A stretch of DNA of 64,000 bases, from positions 62,001 through 126,000 of the forward strand of contig NZ_JMQN01000047.1 of NCBI RefSeq assembly GCF_000705555.1. Direction: 5' to 3'. This stretch comes from Marinobacterium lacunae (lineage in GTDB: Bacteria > Pseudomonadota > Gammaproteobacteria > Pseudomonadales > Balneatricaceae). This document shows, piece after piece, positions 37,560 to 47,653 of the stretch. A program made the translations under genes and the position numbers. The notes below the pieces were generated by a model. That model searched no databases, was not told the DNA's origin, and saw only the letters and a program-made list of their open reading frames with translations. Within the stretch, counting starts at the first letter, position 1. Every line of letters begins with the position of its first letter.

Positions 37560-38405
37560 ATGGCGACAAATACTGTGGATCGACTGATCGAGGCGGCGCG
37601 CTACATAGAGCAGCATGCGCATGAAAGGCTGACGCTGGCAGTGCTCGGCGAGCAGGCCAGTATGTCCCCCAGCCGTTTTCAGCGTGTATTCAAGGCCGCG
37701 TTCGGCATATCACCCAAAGCCTATCAGGACGGCGTCAGGATGGGGCTGTTGAAACAGTCCTTGAGGGCGGGCAACGGCGTTACCCAGGCGATTTATGATG
37801 CGGGCTTTGGCTCTATCAGCCGTGTATACGGTGAGGCCTCACGCAACCTCGGCATGAAGCCGACAACCTACCGCGCCGGTGGCGAGGGCGAAGAGATCGT
37901 GTACGCCTGCCGTGCCACGGCACTCGGCCCCATGATGCTGGCTGCAACCGCCAGCGGTGTGTGTTTCGCCCAGTTTGATGATGACGAAGCAGCACTTTAT
38001 TCACGGCTTGAAGCCGAGTTTCCCAAGGCTAGCCTGCGCGCGTCACCGGCCGGTCAATCACCACTGCTTGATAGCTGGATTGAATCCATCGACTGCCATA
38101 TAAGCGCTGGTGCCCCGCGCCCGGATCTACCGCTGGATATGCGCGGTACGGCGTTTCAGATCAAGGTCTGGCAGTTTTTGATGCAGGTTCCGCGCGGGCA
38201 GGTGCTCAGCTATGGCGAGCTGGCGCAACGGGTGGGTCACCCCAAGGCGGTCAGGGCGGTTGCATCAGCCTGCGCGCGTAACAGAATCGCCGTACTGATC
38301 CCCTGTCACCGGGTTTTAAGAGGCGACGGTGGGCTGGGCGGCTATCGCTGGGGGCTGGATCGAAAACGCGCGCTCATCGCCTCAGAACGCGAGGAAAACG
38401 CCTGA
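37560..38405 (+). CDS. Ada-like AraC regulator fused to O6-methylguanine-DNA methyltransferase
   Basis: 281 residues from the ATG at 37560; a GTG 13 codons upstream (37521) is also possible. N-terminal AraC-type helix-turn-helix (LAVLGEQASMSPSRFQRVFK to NLGMKPTTYR). C-terminal methyltransferase domain with IPCHRVLRGDGGLGGYRWG, which has the acceptor Cys of the PCHR motif. The N-terminal zinc domain of E. coli Ada, which accepts methyl groups from phosphotriesters, is missing. DNA alkylation repair therefore rests on the O6-alkylguanine domain only. Confidence 0.88.
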   Translation: MATNTVDRLIEAARYIEQHAHERLTLAVLGEQASMSPSRFQRVFKAAFGISPKAYQDGVRMGLLKQSLRAGNGVTQAIYDAGFGSISRVYGEASRNLGMKPTTYRAGGEGEEIVYACRATALGPMMLAATASGVCFAQFDDDEAALYSRLEAEFPKASLRASPAGQSPLLDSWIESIDCHISAGAPRPDLPLDMRGTAFQIKVWQFLMQVPRGQVLSYGELAQRVGHPKAVRAVASACARNRIAVLIPCHRVLRGDGGLGGYRWGLDRKRALIASEREENA

Positions 38406-38534
38406 CAGGACAGGCCCAATGTGGGGGCTGTTAAACACACTTCATCTGCCGGGCGGGTTTGACCAACGCCCGACCGGCTGTCTATAACACCAGAAGCGCC
38501 GACAAAAACTCTAACGCTGTCAGGCCCTTATTTT

Positions 38535-40712
38535 ATGTTCAGTACCAGTCTGGTTGTTGTCACGCTCACCTTGTACATGGCGTTCCTCTTTGCTGTGGCC
38601 CAGCTCACGGAAAGAGGGCCTGATCGCCGGACAGCCTTTACCCCCTATGTGTATGCACTGGCATTAACCGTCTATTTCACCTCGTGGAGTTTCTACGGCA
38701 ACGTTGGTTTTGCCACTAATTCGGGGTTTATGTATCTGGCCACCGATGTGGGTACGCTGATCGCACTGATGCTCTGGTGGCGGGTATTGCGGCGTATGGT
38801 ACGCATCAAGGAGAGCTACCACATCACCAACATCGCCGACTTCATCTCGGCGCGTTACAACCGCTCGCAGATTGTTGCGGCGCTGGTGGCGATGACGGCG
38901 CTGTTCGGCATCGTGCCCTACATCGCCCTGCAACTGAAATCGATCGTGAGCACCATCGGCATCATATTGCCTGTACGGCATGAGGACTGGAGCGGGGCGG
39001 GCCTGCTGGTGATGCTGGCAATGATCCTGTTCACCGTGCTGTTCGGTGCCCGGCGGCTGGACCCGACCGAGCGCCATCACGGTGTCATGGTGATACTGGC
39101 GCTGCAGGGTGTGGTCAAACTCGTGGCGATACTGGCGATCGGGCTGTTTGTGACCTACGGCCTGTACGATGGATTTACATCACTGATCGACGAGATCGAT
39201 GCCGCAGGGTTAGAGCATCTTAAAAGCTCAAGCACGCCGCAGGGCTCGGTGACGGCACAGTGGATCACGCTGATCGTGCTGGGCATGGTCGCCATTCAGT
39301 GTCTGCCACGCCAGTTTCATTTGGCCGTGGTTGAAAACTCCAATGAGCGCGACATTCGCACCGCAATGTGGATATTGCCGGTGTATATGCTGCTGTTCGA
39401 TCTGTTCATCACCCCCATCGCCGCCGCTGGTTTGCTTCAGGGGTTGCCGCCTGCTCTGGCGGACGAGTTCGTGTTGCGCCTGCCCTACATGCAGGGGGCT
39501 GAGTGGTTAACCCTGCTGGTGTTTATCGGCGGCTTCTCAGCCGCGACCGGTATGGTGATCATCAGTACCATGGCGCTCTCGACCATGGCCACCAACCATC
39601 TGATGATGCCGGTCATCGAAGGGGTGAAGGCCTGCAACTTCATGCGCCAGTACCTGCTGCAGCTGCGCTGGCTGATGATCGCGGTGATCATTCTGTGCAG
39701 TTATGGCGTCGCCTGGATCTTCAGTGGCAGTTACATGCTGGCGACCATGGGCACTATCTCGTTTGTGGCGGTGGTGCAATTCGCCCCGGCGATGTTCGGT
39801 GGCATGGTCTGGCGCGGAGCCAACCGTATCGGCGCGATTACCGGCCTGATGTTGGGGCTGCTGGTCTGGTTCTATACCCTTGTGCTGCCGGCATTCAGCC
39901 GTCAGGGCTGGATCGATACAACCTGGCTGATCTACGGCCCGGGGCGGATCGAGTGGCTGCGTCCTGAGGCGCTGATGGGCATGGATATGCTCTCGCCGAT
40001 CAGCCACAGCGTGTTCTGGTCGCTGTTTTTCAATATCGCATTCTTTCTGCTGGGCTCCTGGCTTTACACGCCAACCAAAGAGGAGCGCACCCAGCTGGCG
40101 GAGTTTATGCGCGCCATGTCATCCGGTAGCCGCGTGCACACGGGACGGCTGACGGGGCTGGAAGCCTATGTGGAGTTTCGGCCGAAGTGTGCCGAAGCGG
40201 TGAAGCTGCTCTCGCGCTATCTGCCGGATAAAAAGGCCGAGCGGGAGGTGGCGCAGATTGTTGATCTGTTGCAGGCACAGAAGAAGGACCGCCTCACCAT
40301 TATCGAGCTGGTGGAGTTTCATCGCATGCTGGAGATCACGCTGGCCGGTTCCATCGGCGCGGCGAGCGCACACCGGGCGATCGAGAGCGGTGTCGGCTAC
40401 AGCGAAAGAGAAAAGCGCGATCTGCATGCGATCTACAGCCACATCGCGACAGAGTTGGGCGGCCCTGACTCTGCGCCGCCAGAAGGGATTAAACGCCCGG
40501 ATGCCGAAGACGTCCGCTACAGCTTCGTCACCGAACTGCAGACGACAATCGAGCGCCAGAAAGGGGAGTTGTCAGCGCAAAAAGCGACGCTTGAGCACCT
40601 TCAGGAGAGGTTGGACAAACAGGACGAGGAGATTTTCGAGCAACGCGTCATCAACCAGAAGCTGACCCAGGAGCTGACGGAGCTGCGCAAACAGGTGGAT
40701 AGTGAGCGTTAG
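38535..40712 (+). CDS. CbrA-type SSS symporter-STAC protein lacking a kinase domain
   Basis: 725 residues. The first 510 or so form a sodium:solute symporter-like module of about 13 membrane segments, with VYALALTVYFTSWSFYGNVG near the N-terminus and CLPRQFHLAVVEN and GGFSAATGMVIISTMALSTM as in CbrA-like SLC5-kinases. A helical STAC-like region follows (about 530-640), then a charged coiled coil to the end (about 660-725, LEHLQERLDKQDEEIFEQRV). CbrA would continue with PAS, HisKA and ATPase domains. Here the frame ends cleanly at a stop, and a hairpin follows. It may be a transporter, or a sensor that passes its signal to a separate partner. It is not an obvious truncation of a kinase gene, because no kinase remnant follows. 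Confidence 0.8.
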   Translation: MFSTSLVVVTLTLYMAFLFAVAQLTERGPDRRTAFTPYVYALALTVYFTSWSFYGNVGFATNSGFMYLATDVGTLIALMLWWRVLRRMVRIKESYHITNIADFISARYNRSQIVAALVAMTALFGIVPYIALQLKSIVSTIGIILPVRHEDWSGAGLLVMLAMILFTVLFGARRLDPTERHHGVMVILALQGVVKLVAILAIGLFVTYGLYDGFTSLIDEIDAAGLEHLKSSSTPQGSVTAQWITLIVLGMVAIQCLPRQFHLAVVENSNERDIRTAMWILPVYMLLFDLFITPIAAAGLLQGLPPALADEFVLRLPYMQGAEWLTLLVFIGGFSAATGMVIISTMALSTMATNHLMMPVIEGVKACNFMRQYLLQLRWLMIAVIILCSYGVAWIFSGSYMLATMGTISFVAVVQFAPAMFGGMVWRGANRIGAITGLMLGLLVWFYTLVLPAFSRQGWIDTTWLIYGPGRIEWLRPEALMGMDMLSPISHSVFWSLFFNIAFFLLGSWLYTPTKEERTQLAEFMRAMSSGSRVHTGRLTGLEAYVEFRPKCAEAVKLLSRYLPDKKAEREVAQIVDLLQAQKKDRLTIIELVEFHRMLEITLAGSIGAASAHRAIESGVGYSEREKRDLHAIYSHIATELGGPDSAPPEGIKRPDAEDVRYSFVTELQTTIERQKGELSAQKATLEHLQERLDKQDEEIFEQRVINQKLTQELTELRKQVDSER

Positions 40713-40715
40713 CAT

Positions 40716-40739
40716 AAAAAAGGGCAGCGAATGCTGCCC
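40716..40739 (-). terminator. Terminator of the sugar ABC operon
   Basis: On the minus strand: a gggcagc/gctgccc stem with a four-base loop followed by six T, located 37 bases after the ATPase stop. It also closes the preceding plus-strand gene weakly. Confidence 0.8.
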
Positions 40740-40775
40740 AAAGACTACAAGCACAGAGCCCCCACAAGAGATGGT

Positions 40776-41576
40776 TCAGGCGGCAAACGCACCGGCCGGA
40801 TGTTCGTTCGGATCCATCGCGCCTGTCATGATGGCCACTGCGTCGGACATGCTGTGGGTGTCGGGCTTGATGACCGCCACGCGCTTACCCAGCCGATGAA
40901 TGTGGATGCGATCGGCCACCTCGAATACGTGCGGCATGTTGTGGCTGATCAGCACAACCGAAAGCCCCCGGTCGCGCACATCCCTGATCAGGTTCAGTAC
41001 CCTGCGTGACTCTTTTACCCCCAATGCGGCGGTGGGCTCATCCATGATCACCACATGTTTGGCGAACGCGGCGGAGCGCGCTACCGCAACACCCTGACGC
41101 TGGCCACCCGAGAGCGTCTCGACCGCCTGATGAATGTTCTGAATGGTCAGCAGGCCGAGTTCAGCCAGTTTTGCTTTTGCCTCCTCATGCATCGCCTTGC
41201 GGTCGAGCATCTTGAACACCTTGCCGAGAATGCCGGGCTTGAGCTTTTCCCGGCCCAGATACAGGTTGTCCGCAATATTCAGCGAGGGGGCGACGGCCAG
41301 ATTCTGGTAGACGGTTTCGATACCGGCTTTGCGTGCATCCATCGGGCTTTTGAACTGAACGGGTGCGCCATCCAGCAGGATCTCACCAGCATCGGGGACC
41401 AGTGCCCCGGAGAGCGCCTTGATCAGCGATGATTTTCCGGCACCGTTATCGCCGATCACCGCCAGTATTTCACCTTCGCGCAGCTCGAAATCGGCACCGT
41501 CGATGGCGGTTACATGGCCGTAACGCTTAACCAGTTGGGTGGCTTTGAGCACGAGTTTTTGATTTTCAGTCGTCAT
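40776..41576 (-). CDS. frcA: Sugar ABC transporter ATPase (FrcA-like)
   Basis: 266 residues, a single nucleotide-binding domain as in FrcA. Most ribose-class transporters have a double-domain ATPase of about 500. Walker A GDNGAGKSSLIKAL, signature LSGGQRQGVAVARS, Walker B VVIMDEPTAALG. It is the last gene of the binding protein-permease-ATPase operon, one base after the permease stop. Specificity is inferred from the neighbouring fructokinase and Pgi genes. Ribose or other sugars are possible. Confidence 0.85.
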   Translation of the reverse strand: MTTENQKLVLKATQLVKRYGHVTAIDGADFELREGEILAVIGDNGAGKSSLIKALSGALVPDAGEILLDGAPVQFKSPMDARKAGIETVYQNLAVAPSLNIADNLYLGREKLKPGILGKVFKMLDRKAMHEEAKAKLAELGLLTIQNIHQAVETLSGGQRQGVAVARSAAFAKHVVIMDEPTAALGVKESRRVLNLIRDVRDRGLSVVLISHNMPHVFEVADRIHIHRLGKRVAVIKPDTHSMSDAVAIMTGAMDPNEHPAGAFAA

Positions 41577-41577
41577 A

Positions 41578-42651
41578 TCACACCTTCCTGATCCACTGGT
41601 CGAGGCCGACCGCGATAATGATCAGCAGGCCCACGGTGAAGTCCTGCCAGAGTACATCGACGCCCGAGAGCGCCAGACCGTTGCGAAATACACCGACAAC
41701 CAGCGCACCGAGCAGTGTGCCGAAGATTGAGCCGCGGCCGCCGAACAGTGAACAGCCGCCGATCACCACCGCTGTGATGGAGTCGAGGTTGGCCATCATG
41801 CCCGCCTGCGGGCTGACAGAGCCGATGCGGCCAATCAGTGCCCAGGCCGCAACCGCGCAGAAGAAGCCCGCGACGATATACACCGAGCGCAGAATCCTGT
41901 CGGTGCGGATACCGGCAAGGCGTGCCGCGGCCGGGTCATCCCCGGTGGCGTATACATGGCGGCCCCAGGCTGTCCAGTTCAGCGCGTACCAGACGATGGC
42001 AAACAGCACCAGCATCATCAGTGAGCCGTAGGTAAAGCGCGCGCCCAGCAGTTCAATACTCTGGCCGGTCCAGTGCAGTATCGGCGCGGCGGCGTCGATC
42101 GCCTGCGAGCGAATGGTCTGGCTACCGGAATACCAGAGATTCAGGGCGAAAAAGATGTTCCATGTACCGAGCGTCACAATGAAGGGCGGCAGGCGGAAAA
42201 ACGTCACTAGCAGGCCGTTTATATACCCGGCGAGCGCGCCAGCAAACAGGCCAAAGCCCAGCGCCAGTATTGGCGAGAGCCCGTATTCAACGCCAAAGCG
42301 GCCCATGATCACAGACGTGAGCACCATGATGGCGCCGACCGACAGATCGATCCCGGCGGTGAGAATGATCAGTGTCTGAGCGATGCCCAGAATGCCGATG
42401 ATGGTTACCTGCTGAACGATCAGCGAAAGGTTGAACGGGTGCAGGAAGCGGTCACCGATGAGCGTGCTGAACACGAGCACGGCCATCAGCAGCACGATGG
42501 CCGGGGCCGCGGTGGGGTAGCGGTGGAAGAAACGGTGCAGCCGGGTGAGCAGCGGCTCGGACTCGCGCTTGAACGACGCGAAGTCGCCACTGGCTGCGGC
42601 GGCAACCAGCTCATGCTCGGCGGCGGCTGATTTCACAGTAGTGTTGGACAT
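41578..42651 (-). CDS. frcC: Sugar ABC transporter permease (FrcC/RbsC-like)
   Basis: 357 residues from the MSNTTVKS start; an ATG 19 codons further upstream is less likely. Eight to ten membrane segments. The ILTAGIDLSVGAIMVLTSV and GRGSIFGTLLGALVVGVFRNGLAL segments are typical of ribose/xylose/fructose family permeases. A soluble N-terminal region of about 45 residues, EHELVAAAASGDFASFKRES, precedes the first helix. It probably imports a monosaccharide with the flanking binding protein and ATPase. Confidence 0.9.
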   Translation of the reverse strand: MSNTTVKSAAAEHELVAAAASGDFASFKRESEPLLTRLHRFFHRYPTAAPAIVLLMAVLVFSTLIGDRFLHPFNLSLIVQQVTIIGILGIAQTLIILTAGIDLSVGAIMVLTSVIMGRFGVEYGLSPILALGFGLFAGALAGYINGLLVTFFRLPPFIVTLGTWNIFFALNLWYSGSQTIRSQAIDAAAPILHWTGQSIELLGARFTYGSLMMLVLFAIVWYALNWTAWGRHVYATGDDPAAARLAGIRTDRILRSVYIVAGFFCAVAAWALIGRIGSVSPQAGMMANLDSITAVVIGGCSLFGGRGSIFGTLLGALVVGVFRNGLALSGVDVLWQDFTVGLLIIIAVGLDQWIRKV

Positions 42652-42731
42652 GGGAACTCTCCGATCTGATGAATCGGGTGCAAGCAACGAGCCATTCGCC
42701 GCTTGCACCTCCTGGCGTCAGCGTGCGGGTG

Positions 42732-43754
42732 TTAGCCCCAGCACATATCCAATCCATCCGACGAGCTCTTGGACGCAACACCGTCGACGGGCGTGTCGGT
42801 AATCAGCTCAACACCGGTGTTCACGAAATCGAGCCCCTGTGTCGCTTCTGGCTTTTTGCCTGTTTTGGCGAACTCCAGCACCGCCTCGACACCCATGGAA
42901 GCCATTTTCAGCGGGAACTGCATGGAGGTTGCGCCGATGACGCCAGCCTTCACGTTATCGACACCGGGGCAGCCGCCATCAACCGATACCACCAGTACAT
43001 CCTTGTCTCGGCCAACAGCACGCAGTGCCTCATAGGCCCCGGCAGCGGCCGGTTCGTTAATGGTGTACACCACATTGATATCAGGCTCTTTCTGCAACAG
43101 GTTTTCCATCGCCCGCCGGCCGCCCTCTTCGGCACCCTGGGTGACATCGTTACCGACTACGCGCGGATCGGTTTCATCGCCGATCCGTTTCGGGTCGGCC
43201 AGATCGATACCAAACCCCTTGAGGAAGCCCTGATCGCGGGCGACATCGACGCTGATCTGACTGGTATTCAGATCCAGCATGGCGATCTTGGCATCGGCCG
43301 CCTTGTCGCCAAGGCGCGCCGCCGCCCATTGGCCGATCAGCTCACCGGCCTTGAAGTTGTCGGTTGCAAAGGTTGCATCAGCCGCATCGGCAGGGGAGAG
43401 CGGGGTGTCCAGCGCAATCACCAGCATGCCGGCCGCACGGGCTCGGTCGATTGCAGGCACAATGGCGGCCGAGTCGTTCGGGGTAATCAGAATACCTTTT
43501 GCACCGGCAGCGATGAGGTTCTCGACAGCCTGAACCTGAGATTCATTGTCGCCATCAAACTTGCCCGAAAAGGTGCGCAACTCGATACCAACGGCTTCGG
43601 CCTTCATTGCCGCGCCCTCTTTCATCTTGACGAAGAAAGGGTTGGTATTGGTTTTGGTGATGAGGCCGACAATTGGCTTGTCTTCAGAAAATGCAGAGGT
43701 GGTGCATAGAGCGCCGGCCAGAGCCAACGCAGAAACGATCGCTTTATGTTTCAT
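42732..43754 (-). CDS. frcB: Sugar ABC transporter substrate-binding protein (FrcB-like)
   Basis: 340 residues. A signal peptide ([20 protein letters not shown]) leads to a class I sugar-binding fold: [65 protein letters not shown] and [10 protein letters not shown]. The last segment is the usual second-lobe ligand loop. It is the first gene of the importer operon. Fructose is the favoured substrate from context. The gene is divergent from the DUF4336 gene. Confidence 0.9.
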   Translation of the reverse strand: MKHKAIVSALALAGALCTTSAFSEDKPIVGLITKTNTNPFFVKMKEGAAMKAEAVGIELRTFSGKFDGDNESQVQAVENLIAAGAKGILITPNDSAAIVPAIDRARAAGMLVIALDTPLSPADAADATFATDNFKAGELIGQWAAARLGDKAADAKIAMLDLNTSQISVDVARDQGFLKGFGIDLADPKRIGDETDPRVVGNDVTQGAEEGGRRAMENLLQKEPDINVVYTINEPAAAGAYEALRAVGRDKDVLVVSVDGGCPGVDNVKAGVIGATSMQFPLKMASMGVEAVLEFAKTGKKPEATQGLDFVNTGVELITDTPVDGVASKSSSDGLDMCWG

Positions 43755-43840
43755 TGGGAACTCCCGTTTTTTTAATTTTTATCGAGGTTCAGCGGTAGAG
43801 CAGATCCGCCGTTGACAGCGATTACAGAACGCCGAGGTGA

Positions 43841-43857
43841 ACGCCGAATGTCGGCGT
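43841..43857. repeat. 17-base inverted repeat upstream of frcB
   Basis: acgccga-atg-tcggcgt is a perfect inverted repeat in the divergent promoter region between frcB and the DUF4336 gene. A second copy of the left arm (aacgccgag) lies just before it. It may be an operator. Confidence 0.4.
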
Positions 43858-44022
43858 GCGATTTTCTTGTTAACAATTGAAACAGAGAGTGGCAGGCTTT
43901 TCGGGTGTGCGATGGACTGTTTGCCCGCCAAACATTAACCGCACGGAAATGACCGCATCGGTACAATCCCTCTGGCGCACGCAAACACATCCCAAGGAAC
44001 ACCACACGTAAAAGGAGAGACA

Positions 44023-44721
44023 GTGCAGTCCATCGGTGAAAATATCTGGATCTTCGACGGCGAAGCCGTCCCATTCTTTACCTTGCCCTACACCACGCGG
44101 ATGACCGTCATTCGGTTGTCAGACGGAGGGCTGTGGGTGCATAGCCCCATTAAACTGACCGCCGAGATTCGAGAGTCTCTGAACGCTTTGGGGCCCATCC
44201 AATACCTGATTGCACCCAATGCGCTGCATCATCTCTTTATCGGGGATTGGGCTGAGGCGTATCCAGAGGCGCAGCTGTGCGGCACGCGGGAGGTGATCGA
44301 GAAGCGTCCCGATGTTCACTTCAATCAAACACTGTTGCCAGATGCCGAGTACGGCTGGTCACAGGAGATCGACAGCCTGCTGTTTACCGGTTCGAAGTCG
44401 ATGCAGGAGTGCGTATTTTTCCACCGTGCCTCCTCGACGCTGCTGCTGACCGATCTGATTGAAAACTTCGCCCCCGAAGCGCTGCCGCCACTCAAACGCT
44501 GGATAGCGCGCTGTGCCGGTATCGTCGCGCCCAAGGGCAAAACACCCATCGATTGGCGCATCACCTTTTACCCCAACAAGGCGCTGGTGCGGGCGCATCT
44601 AGAAACGATCCTCTCCTGGCAGCCCAAAGCGATCGTGATGGCGCACGGGGTGCCGGTGATGTCCGGTGCGCCTGCTTTTCTCAAGCGCGCTTTTGGCTGG
44701 ACCGGTCTAACGCCGGGGTAA
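44023..44721 (+). CDS. DUF4336 family protein
   Basis: 232 residues with a GTG start after aaaaggagaga. The sequence fits DUF4336 (VPFFTLPYTTRMTVIRLSDGGLWVHSP, GPIQYLIAPNALHHLFIGDW, ITFYPNKALVRAHLETILSW and VMAHGVPV). The fold resembles a metallo-beta-lactamase, but the usual HxHxDH motif is replaced by NALHH here. Function is not known. It has no signal peptide and no clear operon partner. Confidence 0.75.
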   Translation: MQSIGENIWIFDGEAVPFFTLPYTTRMTVIRLSDGGLWVHSPIKLTAEIRESLNALGPIQYLIAPNALHHLFIGDWAEAYPEAQLCGTREVIEKRPDVHFNQTLLPDAEYGWSQEIDSLLFTGSKSMQECVFFHRASSTLLLTDLIENFAPEALPPLKRWIARCAGIVAPKGKTPIDWRITFYPNKALVRAHLETILSWQPKAIVMAHGVPVMSGAPAFLKRAFGWTGLTPG

Positions 44722-44827
44722 GCTGACTGCTGTATGTTTAATACGTCAATGTTTACCTGTTAAAACTGTTGTGCTTATATGCATTTACTAAAAATAATTA
44801 AAACGAGGGCATCAGCCCGGGGGATGT

Positions 44828-46384
44828 ATGCGGTCGAAGCTCAGCTTATTCGTCTGTTTTGGCGCACTGTTTACGGCAATCTGGTGTTTTCTGGGCTACC
44901 GGATCTATACGGCGGGGCCAGAGGCCAGCGCGCTGATCGGCATCTACGGCCTCTGCTCAGTGCTCGTGCTTATGGCGGTTACGTTTGTTGCGCGTGCTAT
45001 GCGCGGCGCATCCGGTGGCACCCTGCACCAGGGCGGCATCGAGTCTTTGGCGGCGCGCCTGATGAAGGGCGATCTGACGCTCGAAGGCGTATCCAGTGAC
45101 TCCCGCGGTGCTGTCGCTCACCTGAGTCAGGGTATCGACAAGCTCAAGCATGCCCTTAGCCAGTTCTCCCAAAACAGCGTACTGCTTGCGCACTCGGCGC
45201 AGGGGTTGGATACCAATCTTCAGCGCATCGACCGCGCAACCGACGAAATCGTTAACCAACTGAACATGTCAGCCTCGGCCAGCGAGCAGCTGTCGGCCGC
45301 CGCCGCCGATGTGGCCCGCAACTGTGACGGTGCCTCAGAAAACTCCCGCGAGGCTAACGCCGTAGCCCTACAGGGGCAGGCGATCGTCAACAACACCATC
45401 GAGTCGATGCACCGCACGACACGTATCGTGACCGACTCGGCCGATATTATCCGCCGCCTCGGCCAGCGTTCGGACGAGATCGGGAAGATCATCGATCTGA
45501 TCGGCAACATCGCTTCGCAAACAAACCTGCTAGCGCTCAATGCGGCTATAGAAGCCGCCCGCGCTGGCGATCAGGGGCGCGGCTTTGCGGTGGTCTCGGG
45601 TGAGGTGCGCCAACTGGCGGAGAAAACCACACAGGCGACCGAGCAGATTCGCAGCACGGTCGAGGCGATGCAGGTAGAGCTTGAAGAAGCGGTGCACACC
45701 ATGGAGGAGGGCGTTGTGGTGGTGCAACGCGGCACCGAAGACGCCCAGCGCTCTGAATCCGCGTTGAGCGACATTCTTACCCATATTGCATCGCTGGTCG
45801 GCGAGATCGAGCAGATTGCCGTTGCTTCACGTCAAACCACGGCAACCACTGAAGAGCTCTCCAACAGCCTGCATCAGGTGGCCAAACTGATGGACGAGAC
45901 ATCGGGTAACGTCAATCTCAACGGCCAGATCGTATCCAAACTCTCGCGCTCGGCCAACGAAATGAAACATGTGATTGGGCAGTTCCGTTTGGTGACCAAA
46001 GCCGATGCAGAGGCGCTGGTACATCGCGCCTACGAGTATGTGCAGGCTCACGGCCGCGAGAAAGCGATTAGCGTATTCAACGACCCAGAAGGGGAGTTTG
46101 TGCAGGGTGAGCTGTATCTGCTGGTTCAGGATTACGACGGCAACATGCTGGCGCATGGCGGCAACCGCGAACTGGTCGGCAAGAACCTGGCCAATGCCAA
46201 GGACGCCGATGGCAAACCCCTGTGCCCGCCACTGGTGCAAACTGCCCGTGAAAAAGGCGAGGGTTGGTACAGCTACAGCTTCATGAACCCTCACACCGGA
46301 AAACCCGAACCCAAGCACAGCTTTGTAAAAGCGATGGGGGAGCAGTGCTATATCGCGTGTGGGATATATCAGCCGGAGGGGTGA
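44828..46384 (+). CDS. Methyl-accepting chemotaxis protein with C-terminal Cache domain
   Basis: 518 residues. Two N-terminal membrane helices (about 5-25 and 35-55, separated by a short loop) leave almost no periplasmic sensor. The MCP signalling domain (about 90-380) contains the conserved hairpin tip [20 protein letters not shown] and [17 protein letters not shown] single-Cache-like domain follows at the C-terminus (about 390-518, with [20 protein letters not shown] and [12 protein letters not shown]), which should lie in the cytoplasm. A receptor of this layout senses an internal ligand. Start at 44828 or at the ATG four bases before; the former is in frame. Confidence 0.88.
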   Translation: MRSKLSLFVCFGALFTAIWCFLGYRIYTAGPEASALIGIYGLCSVLVLMAVTFVARAMRGASGGTLHQGGIESLAARLMKGDLTLEGVSSDSRGAVAHLSQGIDKLKHALSQFSQNSVLLAHSAQGLDTNLQRIDRATDEIVNQLNMSASASEQLSAAAADVARNCDGASENSREANAVALQGQAIVNNTIESMHRTTRIVTDSADIIRRLGQRSDEIGKIIDLIGNIASQTNLLALNAAIEAARAGDQGRGFAVVSGEVRQLAEKTTQATEQIRSTVEAMQVELEEAVHTMEEGVVVVQRGTEDAQRSESALSDILTHIASLVGEIEQIAVASRQTTATTEELSNSLHQVAKLMDETSGNVNLNGQIVSKLSRSANEMKHVIGQFRLVTKADAEALVHRAYEYVQAHGREKAISVFNDPEGEFVQGELYLLVQDYDGNMLAHGGNRELVGKNLANAKDADGKPLCPPLVQTAREKGEGWYSYSFMNPHTGKPEPKHSFVKAMGEQCYIACGIYQPEG

Positions 46385-46630
46385 GGGGGCTGCCTCCAAA
46401 TTCTAGCTGCGGCTTGTTACCCAAAGGTGGTGATAAAGAGTACCTCGGCTTAGCGCACAAAGAGGACATTAGATGGAATAGGAGCTTATGACCCAACACG
46501 GATTCGGTACGCCTCTTGACGCAACTGGTCATCAAGCCTAAGAAGGTTTCCTTTTGCGTGTGACATTGAGGTGGTTGCAGATCTCTTTACGCTTATCATT
46601 TGTCTCAAGTTAGGCCTTATTCCCAGGCAA

Positions 46631-46657
46631 AAAAACGGGCCACAAGGGCCCGTTTTT
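46631..46657. terminator. Bidirectional terminator beside the cold-shock gene
   Basis: An eleven-base stem (aaaaacgggcc with ggcccgttttt) with a five-base loop. T runs flank both sides, so it ends the cold-shock transcript (minus strand) and any read-through from the plus strand. Confidence 0.9.
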
Positions 46658-46679
46658 AATCGGTTACTGAACTCGAGGT

Positions 46680-46889
46680 TCAGATCGCGGAAATGTTTTC
46701 AGCCTGAGGACCTTTCTGGCCCTGAGTAACAGAGAACTGAACTTCCTGGCCTTCAGTAAGGGTTTTGAAGCCTGAACCCGAAATCGCACTGAAATGGGCG
46801 AAAACGTCCGGACCACCGTTCTTCTGTTGGATAAAGCCGAAGCCTTTAGTTTCGTTGAACCATTTAACGGTGCCAGTAGTGGTAGACAT
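46680..46889 (-). CDS. Cold-shock family protein (CspA-like)
   Basis: 69 residues from the [11 protein letters not shown] start; an upstream ATG six codons earlier is less likely. RNP1 (KGFGFI) and RNP2 (DVFAHF) nucleic acid-binding motifs are intact, with the [10 protein letters not shown] ending of the family. Such proteins bind single-stranded RNA as chaperones. A strong terminator follows, so this is a single-gene unit. A long leader of more than 100 bases is likely, as in cspA. Confidence 0.95.
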   Translation of the reverse strand: MSTTTGTVKWFNETKGFGFIQQKNGGPDVFAHFSAISGSGFKTLTEGQEVQFSVTQGQKGPQAENISAI

Positions 46890-47653
46890 AATAGTATTCT
46901 CGTTCAAATAAATGTTTGAACACCACAGCTAAAATGCTGAACATGTTCGGATAATGCTTTAAATAATACAATGACTTATGAAAACAGAACGAGGTACATA
47001 CGATTAGGCAGGACGTCGAAAAGGCGCATAAATGCAGGTGTTACTCTCAAGCCAATTCATAGTACGCTTATTATTAGCTTGGTGATAGCTTTATTAAATT
47101 TATTTTGATAAAAGGCTGCGGCTATATATAAACCATAGCCTTTTCAACTGATTGGGGATTCTACAAACAAGTCTCTCAGCATGAGACACTTCGCACTCTG
47201 CTGTGCTGATCCCCCATGGGTTACCAACTCTCACTCTCCTTCGGTGGTGACTGTACCATCTAAATCGGTTTCTGGGGTCATTGAATCACTACATCAAGTA
47301 GCAAAGTGAATCGCCCCTAGTCCTCTAGACGCGGTAGTCCCTTGGGACCACCACTTGCAGAAGTAACCAACGACCGTTATGTGCCGATAGCTGCGCTAGG
47401 TGCACGGCACACCTTATGTCTGCAAAGGGCCAAAAACGGTCGATGCGGTAGATCTTCCATCTTGTCAGCTTCGGGTCGAATGTGGCCACTGACGTAAATG
47501 ACCGCAAAGCCTGCTTCGTATGCCAAGTCGCTTAAGATAAGGGGGCCAGATACTAAGCGGAAGTAGGAGGCGCACTCAAATCAGCCGGGGTGGCCAGTCG
47601 TGATTTCTTGGAAAAACACACGTTCAAATGATGCCTTACTTTCGTGGTCCACT
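46890..47653. other. Gene-poor region between csp and the LysR gene
   Basis: No ORF here looks like a protein. The stretch near the csp start probably holds the csp leader and promoter. From about 47100 to 47640 the sequence has no coding periodicity, contains a possible IS end and resembles dispersed intergenic debris. The stretch between 46385 and 46630, on the other side of csp, is also without a gene. Confidence 0.5.
47307..47330 (+). repeat. Possible remnant IS end (IS3-family type)
   Basis: The sequence starting TGAATCGCCCCTAG resembles the terminal inverted repeat of IS3-family elements of the IS51 group (TGAACCGCCCC...). No transposase gene follows. A solo end or a chance match are both possible. 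Confidence 0.3.

Noticed and set aside
47325-47507. 60-codon minus-strand frame in the gene-poor region
   Set aside because: No ribosome site, low-complexity translation and located in debris-like sequence.
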